A stretch of DNA of 64,000 nucleotides from Flaviflagellibacter rhizophilus (lineage in GTDB: Bacteria; Pseudomonadota; Alphaproteobacteria; Rhizobiales; Methylopilaceae), in assembly GCF_033898525.1 (NCBI RefSeq), contig NZ_JAXAFJ010000004.1, forward strand, positions 199,159-263,158, read 5' to 3'. Under the pieces are notes generated by a model that saw only the letters and a program-made list of their open reading frames with translations, made no database searches and was not told the origin of the DNA. This document shows, piece after piece, positions 34,601 through 41,893 of this stretch. Position 1 is the stretch's first letter. Each line of letters starts with the position of its first letter. A program made the translations under genes and the position numbers.

Positions 34601-35365
34601 CGAGATGCCGTTGCGCTCGATGGGTCCGCTGCCGCGCGCCGCCCGCCCGATGGCATGGATCGCCTCGACATAATCCTGGTAGTAGCGCTCGGCATCGGCC
34701 GCCGTCATCGCCGCCTCGCCCAGCATGTCGTAGGAATAGCGGAAGCCCCGCTTTTCCAGGGCCGCGCTGTTGGCAAGCGCCTCCTCGATGGTCTGGCCCC
34801 GCACGAACTGCGTGCCGAGGCGGCGGATCGCGAAGTCGAGAGCGGCGCGGATGGCCGGCTCGCCGGCGCGGCTGACCACTGCGTTGAGCGCGGAGCCGAG
34901 CACCCCCTCATCGGGCGCCTGGAGAAGACGCCCCGTCAGCACCAGCCCCCAGGTTGCGGCGTTGACGAACAGCGAACGGTCCCGTCCGAGATGCGCCTCC
35001 CAGCGGCCGGCCGCGACCTTGTCGCGGATGAGTTCGTCCCGGGTCGCGATGTCGGGAATGCGAAGCAGCGCCTCGGCGAGGCACATCAGCGCGAGCCCCT
35101 CGTCGCTCGACAGCGAGTATTCCTGCATCAGCGCGGCCACGGAACCGGAGGTCTTCGCCCTCATCTTCCCGACAAGGTCCACCGTGGTGGCGAAGACCCG
35201 CGCTTCCGCCTCGGGCGATAACGTCGCCTGCGACACCAGCGGCGGCACGCAATCCGGCTCGGGCACGCGGTAGGCGGAGCTGATGCGCTCGCGCAATTCG
35301 CCTCCACAGAGCGGTTCGACAACGCGGCTGAAGGAGGAGGAAGACGAATTCAGGTTGGCGCTCAT
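31691..35365 (-). CDS. putA: Bifunctional proline dehydrogenase / glutamate-semialdehyde dehydrogenase PutA
   Basis: The 1224-residue enzyme oxidises proline to glutamate in two steps. The N-terminus begins with helical arm sequence, not a ribbon-helix-helix, so this PutA should not bind DNA. The PRODH barrel (about 130-470) has KGAYWDSEIKRAQVDG and the FAD-binding end. The P5C dehydrogenase part (about 560-1000) has ISPWNFPLAIFTGQVAAAL, the Glu region IAETGGQNAMIV and the catalytic Cys in DSAGQRCSALRVL. A C-terminal extension follows. A divergent Lrp/AsnC gene is the likely activator. The size matches alphaproteobacterial type B PutA. Confidence 0.96.
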   Translation of the reverse strand: MSANLNSSSSSFSRVVEPLCGGELRERISSAYRVPEPDCVPPLVSQATLSPEAEARVFATTVDLVGKMRAKTSGSVAALMQEYSLSSDEGLALMCLAEALLRIPDIATRDELIRDKVAAGRWEAHLGRDRSLFVNAATWGLVLTGRLLQAPDEGVLGSALNAVVSRAGEPAIRAALDFAIRRLGTQFVRGQTIEEALANSAALEKRGFRYSYDMLGEAAMTAADAERYYQDYVEAIHAIGRAARGSGPIERNGISIKLSALHPRYQRAQMERVRGELIPRVLSLAVLARRFDIGLNIDAEEADRLEISLDVLEALCAAPELEAWDGIGFVVQAYGKRCPAVIDWLVDLGRRTRHRIMVRLVKGAYWDSEIKRAQVDGLADFPVYTRKVYTDIAYIACARKLLAAPDAVFPQFATHNARTLATVLELAGPDFQPGQYEFQCLHGMGEPLYGEVVGRAGLDRPCRIYAPVGTHETLLAYLVRRLLENGANSSFVNRIADEDVSPDELARDPAALASAINPRGAPNPQLKAPRDLFAPGRVNSTGVDLSDEPTLAALADQLRRHAGAGAAGAAPIVNGMEEGGAARAVHNPSDRQEHVGTVREPDAAVVEKALAAAHAGSATWAALTPHERAARLESAAELYEEEHSRFIHLLVREAGKSVANAVAEVREAVDFLRFYAAEARRAGVAVPLGTVVCISPWNFPLAIFTGQVAAALAAGNAVIAKPAEETPLVAAMAVRLLLRAGVAPKTLHFLPGDGRTGAALVADRRVDGVMFTGSTEVARLIARTLAERAPAAGPPIPLIAETGGQNAMIVDSSALTEQVVADVLMSAFDSAGQRCSALRVLCLQEEIADRTLTMLKGALHELRVGNPDQLRTDVGPVISPEAKESIEHHVARMAAMGCKVTRADRSVENEQGIFVAPTIIEIERVDQLRNEVFGPVLHVVRYRREALDDLIQAINATGYGLTFGVHTRLDSMVERVRERVHAGNVYVNRNMVGAVVGVQPFGGHGLSGTGPKAGGPLYLRRLVRSSGRPLLCGQAPDRVLAYVDWLKARGFAAEARAVAELAQDTPLHAQQDLAGPVGEQNIYSVLPRGDVLVRPLTPLGFRVQCGALLATGNTGWLVEGRETMASALEELPAAARQVIRTVARAGELPDISAALLEVDDDHPLDAVQGEIAEREGPLVVTQAASSAGLAAGTENYCPEWLVNELSTSINTTAAGGNARLMAEA

Positions 35366-35483
35366 GACATGGTCTCGTTGCAGGACCAGAATGAACCCCT
35401 TCCTCGCGAAATTAAATCTGGAGAAATCGAGGCCACGCCGGATAAAATCTAGTTATGACGGCCTACGACTGGATATTTCCCAG
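35366..35483. promoter_or_regulatory. Divergent putA / Lrp-regulator promoter region, AT-rich tracts
   Basis: The 118 bases hold two AT-rich segments, around 35408-35425 and 35450-35462, each with AAATCT(G/A)G. They stand out from the GC-rich surroundings and are plausible Lrp-type binding sites. No exact operator is claimed. Confidence 0.4.
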
Positions 35484-35945
35484 ATGAGCATCGACAAGAT
35501 CGACCGCGCGCTTCTCGACATCCTTCAGCGCGAGGGGCGCATAGCGAACTACGATCTCGCCCAGCGGGTCGGTCTGTCCTCCACCGCCACAAGCGATCGC
35601 CTGAAGCGCCTCACCCGCGATGGCTACATCACGGGATACGGCGCGCGGCTGGCGCCGGAGCGGCTGGGTCTCGGAATGCTGGTCTTCGTCGAGGTGCTTC
35701 TCGACAAGACAACCCCCGACGTGTTCGACGAGTTCGCGAAGGCCGCGCGGCGCGCGCCGGAAGTGCTGGAATGCTACATGGTGGCGGGCGGTTTCGACTA
35801 TCTGATCAAGAGCCGCGTCGCCGACATAGAAGCCTACCGCAACTTCCTGGGCTCGGTGCTTTTGTCGTTCCCGGGGGTGCGCGAAACCCGAACCTACGCC
35901 GTGATGGAGGAGGTGAAACGGGACGGGCCCCTTCCGCTTCGCTGA
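35484..35945 (+). CDS. Lrp/AsnC-family regulator, probable proline-responsive activator of putA
   Basis: The 153-residue protein has an N-terminal helix-turn-helix (IDRALLDILQREGRIANYDLAQRVGLSSTATSDRLKRL) and a C-terminal RAM ligand-binding domain (LGMLVFVEVLLD, GGFDYLIKSRV, GVRETRTYAVMEEVK). It is divergent from putA, the arrangement of PutR in alphaproteobacteria, which activates putA in response to proline. ATG 35484 was chosen over longer in-frame starts because homologous sequence starts at MSIDKID. Confidence 0.9.
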   Translation: MSIDKIDRALLDILQREGRIANYDLAQRVGLSSTATSDRLKRLTRDGYITGYGARLAPERLGLGMLVFVEVLLDKTTPDVFDEFAKAARRAPEVLECYMVAGGFDYLIKSRVADIEAYRNFLGSVLLSFPGVRETRTYAVMEEVKRDGPLPLR

Positions 35946-36941
35946 TCAGGCCTCCGACGCGGCCGTGTTCTGAACCTGCCGGTAGCGGCTCGGCGCAACG
36001 CCGAAATGGCTGCGAAACTCGCGGGAAAAGTGCGCGGCATCCGAGAACCCGCAATCCAGCGCGATCTGGGTGATGGTGCTGACCCGGTTGTCGATCATCC
36101 AGCGCCCGTAGTTCAGCCGCATGATGCGGTGCAGCCTCATCGGCGACATGCCTGTTTCGGCCGTGAAGGTCCGCTCCAGCTGCCGGGGGCTGACGCCGAC
36201 ATAGCGGGCCAGCGCCGGGAGCGTCGGCGGATGGTCGAGCTGCTGCTCCATGAAGTGCATGGCCTTGCGCACGCGTGGATCGGCGACCTTCTCCATGTCG
36301 TGCCGGAAGTGCGCCTGCGGAAGACTGGGCGCCCGGATGCCGGCCAGCATCATGTGGCGCACCGCCTGCTGCGCACGGTCCCGGCCGCAATGGCGCGAGA
36401 TAAGATAGAGGCCGAGATCGATGGCGGCCGTCGAGCCTGCGCAGGTGATGAGGTCGCCTTCATCGACGAACAGCCGATCGACGCTGGTGCGCACTCCGGG
36501 GAACTGCGCCTCGAACGCGTTTCGCACGTTCCAGTGAACGCAGACCGTGCGTCCGTCCGCGAGACCGGCTCGCGCAATGGCAAAGGTGCCGGTGCAGATG
36601 CCGAGCAGGCGAACGCCGGATGCGTGGGCACGCACAAGATATTCCGAGAGGAGAGGCGACGGCTTCTCGTCGAGATAGTCGTTGCCGCCACATACGGCGA
36701 TGTAGTCGAACTCGGTCTGCGGCTGCAGGTCCGCGCTGCCAGAGATCTGGACGCCGCAACTGGCCATGCGCACGCCCGCCCCGGGCGTCATGATGCGCCA
36801 GGTTGCATGTATCTGCCGGCTTTGGCCGCCATCATCCGCAGCCAGCCGAAGAGCATCGATCAGCCCGGCAAACGCCGCCAGCGTGAACTTGTCCAGCAGG
36901 ACGAACCCCACGCGCAGCGGCGGTTTCGATGGGTCCGCCAT
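35946..36941 (-). CDS. GlxA-type transcriptional regulator (DJ-1/PfpI + AraC HTH)
   Basis: The 331-residue protein has an N-terminal DJ-1/PfpI-like sensor domain (RVGFVLLDKFTLAAFAGLIDALRLA, LLGICTGTFAIARAGL with the Cys at the nucleophile-elbow position). Its C-terminal AraC double helix-turn-helix includes FSDAAHFSREFRSHFGVAPSRYR. GlxA-type regulators such as those of betaine, carnitine or choline breakdown usually activate adjacent catabolic genes. It is divergent from a PotFGHI-like importer and the proline-racemase-family gene, its likely targets. It ends next to the Lrp gene (convergent, no gap). Confidence 0.9.
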   Translation of the reverse strand: MADPSKPPLRVGFVLLDKFTLAAFAGLIDALRLAADDGGQSRQIHATWRIMTPGAGVRMASCGVQISGSADLQPQTEFDYIAVCGGNDYLDEKPSPLLSEYLVRAHASGVRLLGICTGTFAIARAGLADGRTVCVHWNVRNAFEAQFPGVRTSVDRLFVDEGDLITCAGSTAAIDLGLYLISRHCGRDRAQQAVRHMMLAGIRAPSLPQAHFRHDMEKVADPRVRKAMHFMEQQLDHPPTLPALARYVGVSPRQLERTFTAETGMSPMRLHRIMRLNYGRWMIDNRVSTITQIALDCGFSDAAHFSREFRSHFGVAPSRYRQVQNTAASEA

Positions 36942-37026
36942 ACGCCTGTGCCTTCTATGCCGTCTTCAGTTTGTCGCTTTTCTTCAAGTTCCTGGCAACC
37001 TGCTTCAAGCCTTCTTTCTGTGCGAC

Positions 37027-37039
37027 TGCAACGATTGCA
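37027..37039. promoter_or_regulatory. Short inverted repeat between GlxA-type gene and ABC operon
   Basis: TGCAA-CGA-TTGCA lies 30 bases upstream of the binding-protein start, with TGTGC and GCACA flanking it. It may be the regulator's site. The arms are short, so chance is possible. Confidence 0.35.
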
Positions 37040-37068
37040 CATCGGACAGGCAGTGGAGGGACGAACCC

Positions 37069-38112
37069 ATGAACTATGTGAAGGCCATGATGAGCGCCTC
37101 CGTGGCTGCTCTTCTCCTCAATGCTCCTGGCGCACTAGCGCAGCAGCCGGAATCCATCACCGTCGCCTGGTATGGCGGCAATTGGGGCGAGGCCTTCCAG
37201 GCCTGCGTCGCAACTCCGTTCACCGAGAAGACGGGCATCAAGGTCGTGCCGGAGATCGGCACCTCGACCACGACCTTGTCCAAGCTGCAGCAGCAGAGCG
37301 CGGCGCCCACCATCGACGTGGCGTATCTCGACGGCGGCATCAGCGAACTGGCCGATAAAGCCGGGGTGCTTGCCGCCATCGACCTCGCCAAGCTGCCGAA
37401 CTCGGCCAACCTCTCGAAGGCCGCAGCCTATCGCAATGGCGACAAAGTGTACGCTGTCAGCGGCGGTTATTATTCGCTCGGCCTCACCTACAACACCAAG
37501 GAAATCACCGAGGCGCCGACCTCCTGGGAAGCGTTGTGGGACAAGGACCATGCCGGCGCGGTGACCATCCCCTCGCCCAGCAATTCCGGCGGCGTGCCCT
37601 TCGTCTTCTTCGTCAACCAGATGCTCGGCGGCACCTCCGCCGACCTGTCGCCTGCGTTCAAGAAGCTGAAGGAGCTCGATGCCGGCCTGTACTTCGACTC
37701 CTCGGGTGCTGCCAGCAACGCTTTCCAGAGCGGTGAAGTGGCCATAGGCGCCCACTTCAATGTCGGCGCATGGGCGCTCGCCGATGCCGGCGCGCCCATC
37801 GGGTTTGTCGTTCCCAAGGAAGGCGTGTGGGCGACCGATGCGCGCCTGCACATGGTCAACGGCAGCAAGAAGGCCGATGCCGCGGCCCAGTTCGTGGACA
37901 CAGCGCTCAGTGCGGACTCCGCGCTCTGCCTCGCCAAGCGGCTCTATCTCGGCCCGGCCGTCACGAATGTGGAGCTGACGCCCGAAATCAGCCGCAAGCT
38001 TCCCTGGGGCGAGAAGGGCTCCGTCAGCGACCTCAAGCTGTTCGACTGGAACGAGGTCAACGCCAAGCGGGCGCAGATCACGGAAACCTGGAACCGCGAA
38101 ATCGCGCGCTGA
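37069..38112 (+). CDS. PotD/PotF-like ABC periplasmic binding protein
   Basis: The 347-residue protein has a signal peptide (AMMSASVAALLLNAPGALAQ, cut after ALA) and the polyamine/iron binding-protein start ITVAWYGGNWGEAFQACVATPF. It belongs to the family that binds spermidine, putrescine, opines or quaternary amines. TGGAGGG precedes ATG 37069. Genes for the ATPase and two permeases follow. With a proline-racemase-family enzyme at the end and putA nearby, a proline or hydroxyproline derivative such as a betaine is a reasonable guess. Confidence 0.9.
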   Translation: MNYVKAMMSASVAALLLNAPGALAQQPESITVAWYGGNWGEAFQACVATPFTEKTGIKVVPEIGTSTTTLSKLQQQSAAPTIDVAYLDGGISELADKAGVLAAIDLAKLPNSANLSKAAAYRNGDKVYAVSGGYYSLGLTYNTKEITEAPTSWEALWDKDHAGAVTIPSPSNSGGVPFVFFVNQMLGGTSADLSPAFKKLKELDAGLYFDSSGAASNAFQSGEVAIGAHFNVGAWALADAGAPIGFVVPKEGVWATDARLHMVNGSKKADAAAQFVDTALSADSALCLAKRLYLGPAVTNVELTPEISRKLPWGEKGSVSDLKLFDWNEVNAKRAQITETWNREIAR

Positions 38113-38123
38113 CGGCAAAGAGG

Positions 38124-39170
38124 ATGAGTCTTCTCACCATAGACGGCGTGTCGAAGAGCTTTGGCCACCACAAGGCTCTTCACGAAGTGTCGCTGACGAT
38201 CGAGCCGGGGGAGTTCGTATCCCTGCTCGGTCCCAGCGGCTGCGGGAAGACCACTCTCCTCCGCCTGATTGCGGGGTTCATGGAGGCGGATACGGGCGCC
38301 ATCCACATGGAAGGGCAGGACCTCACGGGCTTGCCGCCGCACCGGCGGCCCTTGAACACCGTGTTCCAGAACTATGCGCTGTTTCCGCATCTCAGCGTGC
38401 TGGACAATGTCGCCTACGGTCCGCGCCGTGGCGGTGCCTCGAAGCAGGACGCCGCCGACCGCGCTCGCGAGGCGCTCCTCCTTGTCGGGCTTGCTGATCT
38501 CGAAGACCGCTATCCACGTGAAATGTCGGGCGGACAGCAGCAGCGCGTGGCGCTCGCACGCGCCGTGGTCAACCGGCCGAAGCTGCTTCTTCTCGACGAG
38601 CCGCTGAGCGCTCTCGACCTCAAGCTTCGCAAGCGCATGCAGATCGAGCTCAAGCAGCTTCAGGAAAAGCTGGGCTGCGCCTTCGTCTTCGTCACACACG
38701 ATCAGGAAGAGGCGATGACGATGTCGGACCGCATTGCGGTCCTGCACGCGGGGCGCATCGAGCAGGTCGGCAACGGCGCGGAGATCTATCGCCGCCCCCG
38801 CACGCGCTTCGTCGCCGAATTCATCGGCGACGCCAATCTCGTGCCCGTCGGCCTGGATGATGCGGGCCGAACGCGGATTCTCAGCGGCGGCAGCCGGGCC
38901 ATGATCGGCACCGCCGTGCTTCGTCCGGAACATCTGGTGCTGACGCCGCTGCGTGCGCATCCGCCGGTGGGCGACGTGCTGTTCCTCGACGGTCGGGTCG
39001 AGAACGTCACCAGCGTTGGCGGCGTCACCAACATCTATGTCCACGCGGAAGGCCACGACCTCGTGGCGCGGAGGCTCGGCCTCGCCGGGAGCGATGTGGC
39101 CGTCGGCATGCCGGCCACGCTGGAGGTTCGCTGGAACGATCTCCACGTACTCGCGGACGGCGTGGCATGA
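38124..39170 (+). CDS. PotA/PotG-like ABC ATPase
   Basis: The 348-residue ATPase is fully canonical: Walker A GPSGCGKTT, Q-loop TVFQNYALFPHLSV, signature MSGGQQQRVALARAV, Walker B LLLLDEPLSALDLK, H-loop VTHDQEEA and a C-terminal TOBE domain. This contrasts with the two divergent ATPases near 4-6 kb. ATG 38124 has AAAGAGG just upstream. It overlaps the first permease gene by 4 bases. Confidence 0.93.
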   Translation: MSLLTIDGVSKSFGHHKALHEVSLTIEPGEFVSLLGPSGCGKTTLLRLIAGFMEADTGAIHMEGQDLTGLPPHRRPLNTVFQNYALFPHLSVLDNVAYGPRRGGASKQDAADRAREALLLVGLADLEDRYPREMSGGQQQRVALARAVVNRPKLLLLDEPLSALDLKLRKRMQIELKQLQEKLGCAFVFVTHDQEEAMTMSDRIAVLHAGRIEQVGNGAEIYRRPRTRFVAEFIGDANLVPVGLDDAGRTRILSGGSRAMIGTAVLRPEHLVLTPLRAHPPVGDVLFLDGRVENVTSVGGVTNIYVHAEGHDLVARRLGLAGSDVAVGMPATLEVRWNDLHVLADGVA

Positions 39171-40000
39171 CACCCTCGCGGACGGCGCTCCTCGGCCTGA
39201 TCGGGCTTCCGCTGGCGTTCTTCGCCGCCTTCTTCCTGATCCCGCTGATCGTCGTCTTCGTGGCAAGTGTAACGACCACCGAGGGCGCCGGCACCTTAGC
39301 GAACTACAGCCGCATCCTGTTCGACGCCTATCACTGGGAGGTCACGCTCGTGACCTTCCGTCTCGGCGTCCTGACCACCGCGATCTGCCTTGCCATCGGC
39401 TATCCGCTCGCCTGGTACCTCGTGCGCGTGGTGCGTTGGCGGGCGTGGCGGCGCATCTGCGTCATCCTGCTGGTGGTGCCGCTGTTCACCAGCAATATCG
39501 TGCGCTCGTTCGGGTGGATGGTGCTTCTCGGGCGCACCGGCCTCGTCAACGACACCCTGCGCGATGTGGGGCTGATCGACCGCCCGATCCGTTTCCTCGG
39601 CACCGAGACGGGCATCCTCATCGGCCTCGTCTACATCCTGCTGCCGTTCATCGTGCTGACCATCGGCAACGCGCTTGCGAAGGTGGACCGCACGGTGGAG
39701 CAGGCATCCGCCGATCTGGGTGCCAGCCCGGCATCCACCTTTTGGAACGTGACGTTTCCGCTCAGCATCCCGGGCGTCGTCTCGGGCGGCATCATGGTCT
39801 TCGCGCTGTCGGTCAGCGCCTATGTCACCCCGGCGCTGCTGTCGGGCGGTCGCGTCACGGTGCTGCCCATGCTGGTCTTCCAGCAATACAGCAGCGTGTT
39901 CGACTTTCATTACGGCGGCGCGCTGGCCATCACCCTGCTCGTCTTCACGCTGGTGCTGATCGCCGCGGCCTCGCTGGTCTCTCGTCTGGGGGCGCGCTGA
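39167..40000 (+). CDS. PotB/PotH-like ABC permease
   Basis: The 277-residue inner-membrane protein has about six helices and the EAA loop EQASADLGASPASTFWNVTFP. The start overlaps the ATPase stop (ATGA). It pairs with the following permease, 2 bases downstream. Confidence 0.92.
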   Translation: MTPSRTALLGLIGLPLAFFAAFFLIPLIVVFVASVTTTEGAGTLANYSRILFDAYHWEVTLVTFRLGVLTTAICLAIGYPLAWYLVRVVRWRAWRRICVILLVVPLFTSNIVRSFGWMVLLGRTGLVNDTLRDVGLIDRPIRFLGTETGILIGLVYILLPFIVLTIGNALAKVDRTVEQASADLGASPASTFWNVTFPLSIPGVVSGGIMVFALSVSAYVTPALLSGGRVTVLPMLVFQQYSSVFDFHYGGALAITLLVFTLVLIAAASLVSRLGAR

Positions 40001-40002
40001 TC

Positions 40003-40791
40003 ATGGCCGTTCGCATCGCCATTCGCTTCATCTCCTTCGCGGCCCTGCTTTACCTGCTGCTGCCCCTGGTCGTGCTCGTCGGTGCATCCCTGACCACGAC
40101 GGAGTTCCTGGCCTTCCCGCCGCAGGGCCTCACGCTGCGCTGGTACCGGGTCGTCGTCGAGAACCCGACCTACGCGCACTCGTTCCTCGTCAGCACCCTG
40201 CTTGCGCTGGCGGCCACGGCCTTGGGTGTGGTTCTCGCCGTGCCCGCGGCGCTCGCCATCGCGCGCTGCAATTTTCCGGGCAAGGCCGCCTTCTCGCAGC
40301 TCCTGCTGTCGCCGCTGGTTCTTCCGCATCTCGTGCTCGGCGCGGCCTTGCTCCAGTTCGGCTCGTCCATCGGGCTGATGCGCAGCTTCGAGGCCCTGCT
40401 GGTCGGCCACACCGTGATCGTCACGCCCTTCGTGCTGCGCACGGTGCTTCCGCTGCTGACGCGCGAGCAACTGGCGCTGGAGGAGGCCTCGCGCGATCTC
40501 GGCGCCGGCCCGGTCACGACCTTCTTCCTGGTGACGCTGCCTCAGATCCGGCCCGGCATCGTCGCGGGCGCGATCTTCGCCTTCATCACCTCGTTCATCA
40601 ATGTCGAGCTCTCGATCTTCAACACGACGGCCGCGCTGAACACGATCCCGGTCCAGCTTTTCAACTACGTCCAGTACTCCGTCGACCCGTCCATCGCGGC
40701 GGTGTCGGCCACCACCATCCTCGCCGCCGTCCTCGCCATCGTCGTGCTCGATCTCACGATCGGCCTCGACGTGCTGGCCGAGCGGGACTGA
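40003..40791 (+). CDS. PotC/PotI-like ABC permease
   Basis: The 262-residue inner-membrane protein has about six helices and the EAA loop EEASRDLGAGPVTTFFLVTLP. It completes the four-component importer. The proline-racemase-family gene follows after 31 bases and a CTGGAG ribosome binding site, so it is probably in the same operon. Confidence 0.92.
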   Translation: MAVRIAIRFISFAALLYLLLPLVVLVGASLTTTEFLAFPPQGLTLRWYRVVVENPTYAHSFLVSTLLALAATALGVVLAVPAALAIARCNFPGKAAFSQLLLSPLVLPHLVLGAALLQFGSSIGLMRSFEALLVGHTVIVTPFVLRTVLPLLTREQLALEEASRDLGAGPVTTFFLVTLPQIRPGIVAGAIFAFITSFINVELSIFNTTAALNTIPVQLFNYVQYSVDPSIAAVSATTILAAVLAIVVLDLTIGLDVLAERD

Positions 40792-40822
40792 GCCCCTTCC
40801 CGATCCCTCCCTGGAGCACATC

Positions 40823-41836
40823 ATGCGCAGCATCGACGCATTCGACGTCATCTACACCCACACCGAGGGCGAGCCGCTCTGCATCATCCACAGCGGCATC
40901 CCCTACCCCGCCGGATCGAGCATCCTGGAGAAGCGGCAGTTCCTGGAGCAGAACTATGACTGGCTGCGCAAGGCGCTGATGCGCGAGCCGCGCGGCCATG
41001 GCGACATGTTCGGCGTGTTTCTGACGCCGCCGTCGAGTTCCGACTACGACGCCGGGCTCATCTACATCGACGGCACCGAATATTCCCATATGTGCGGCCA
41101 TGGCACGATCGCGGTCTCGATGGCGATGGTGGCGCATGGCCTCGTCAAGCGCGGCGAAGGTGGCACCACCCGCATCCGCTTCGAGACCACCGCCGGCCTC
41201 GTCGTCTCCGAAGTCGCCTCCGAAGGTGACGAGGTGCTGTGGACGCGCTTCGAGAACGTGCCGGCCTATGTGGCCGAGCAGGACGTCGCCATCGAACTGC
41301 CGGGCTACGGCCCGCTGAAGGCCGACCTTGCCTGGGGCGGCAACTATTTCGGCATCATCGACCTGCGCGGCTCGGGGCTCCGCATCTCCCCGGAGAACGG
41401 CAGCGAGCTCTCGCGCATGGGCATCATCGCCCGTGACCAGCTGCGCCAGAAGCTGCATGTGCAGCACCCCACCGAGGGGCACATCAACAACCTCAACTTC
41501 ATCACCTTCTGGCACGAGCCGACCATCGAGGGCGCGTTCTACAAGAACGTCCACGTCTTCAGCGCGGGCCAGCTCGACCGCTCGCCCGGCGGCACCGGCA
41601 CCAGCGCCATGATGGCCATGTTCGAAGCCCGCGGTGAGCTCAGCCTCAACCAGCCCATCAAGTCCGAAGGCTTACTGGGCAGCGGCACCTTCGAAGGTTG
41701 CCTGATCGGCGAAACCAGGCTTGGGAATGTCCGCGCCGTGCGACCGACCGTGAAGGGAACCGCCGGCTTCCTCGGCACCGCACGCTGGACGATCGATCGC
41801 AACGATCCTGTCGGAGCGGGCTTCATCGTCCTCTGA
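40823..41836 (+). CDS. Proline racemase-superfamily enzyme with Cys/Gly active-site pair
   Basis: The 337-residue protein has the family's first catalytic motif, MCGHGTIA (Cys91), and DRSPGGTGTSA around 252-262. In proline racemase and 4-hydroxyproline epimerase the latter is DRSPCGTGTSA, and in trans-3-hydroxyproline dehydratases the Cys is Thr. Here position 256 is Gly. A two-base racemase mechanism is therefore unlikely. Dehydration or a variant activity is more plausible. It sits in an importer operon under a GlxA-type regulator, near putA, which fits hydroxyproline or proline-betaine use. A strong hairpin follows. Confidence 0.88.
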   Translation: MRSIDAFDVIYTHTEGEPLCIIHSGIPYPAGSSILEKRQFLEQNYDWLRKALMREPRGHGDMFGVFLTPPSSSDYDAGLIYIDGTEYSHMCGHGTIAVSMAMVAHGLVKRGEGGTTRIRFETTAGLVVSEVASEGDEVLWTRFENVPAYVAEQDVAIELPGYGPLKADLAWGGNYFGIIDLRGSGLRISPENGSELSRMGIIARDQLRQKLHVQHPTEGHINNLNFITFWHEPTIEGAFYKNVHVFSAGQLDRSPGGTGTSAMMAMFEARGELSLNQPIKSEGLLGSGTFEGCLIGETRLGNVRAVRPTVKGTAGFLGTARWTIDRNDPVGAGFIVL

Positions 41837-41840
41837 ACAG

Positions 41841-41877
41841 AAAGGCAGGTGGGCCCAGCCCGGCCTACCTGCCTTTT
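41841..41877. terminator. Bidirectional rho-independent terminator
   Basis: AAAGGCAGGT and ACCTGCCTTT are perfect 10-base arms around a GC-rich 16-base loop, with TTTT on the plus-strand 3' side and AAAG on the other. It lies between convergent stops at 41836 and 41894. Confidence 0.85.
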
Positions 41878-41893
41878 CCAAACTTACCCTCAG

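Noticed and set aside
31691..35365. PutA as its own repressor
   Set aside because: The N-terminus shows no ribbon-helix-helix domain; a divergent Lrp/AsnC gene is the more likely regulator.
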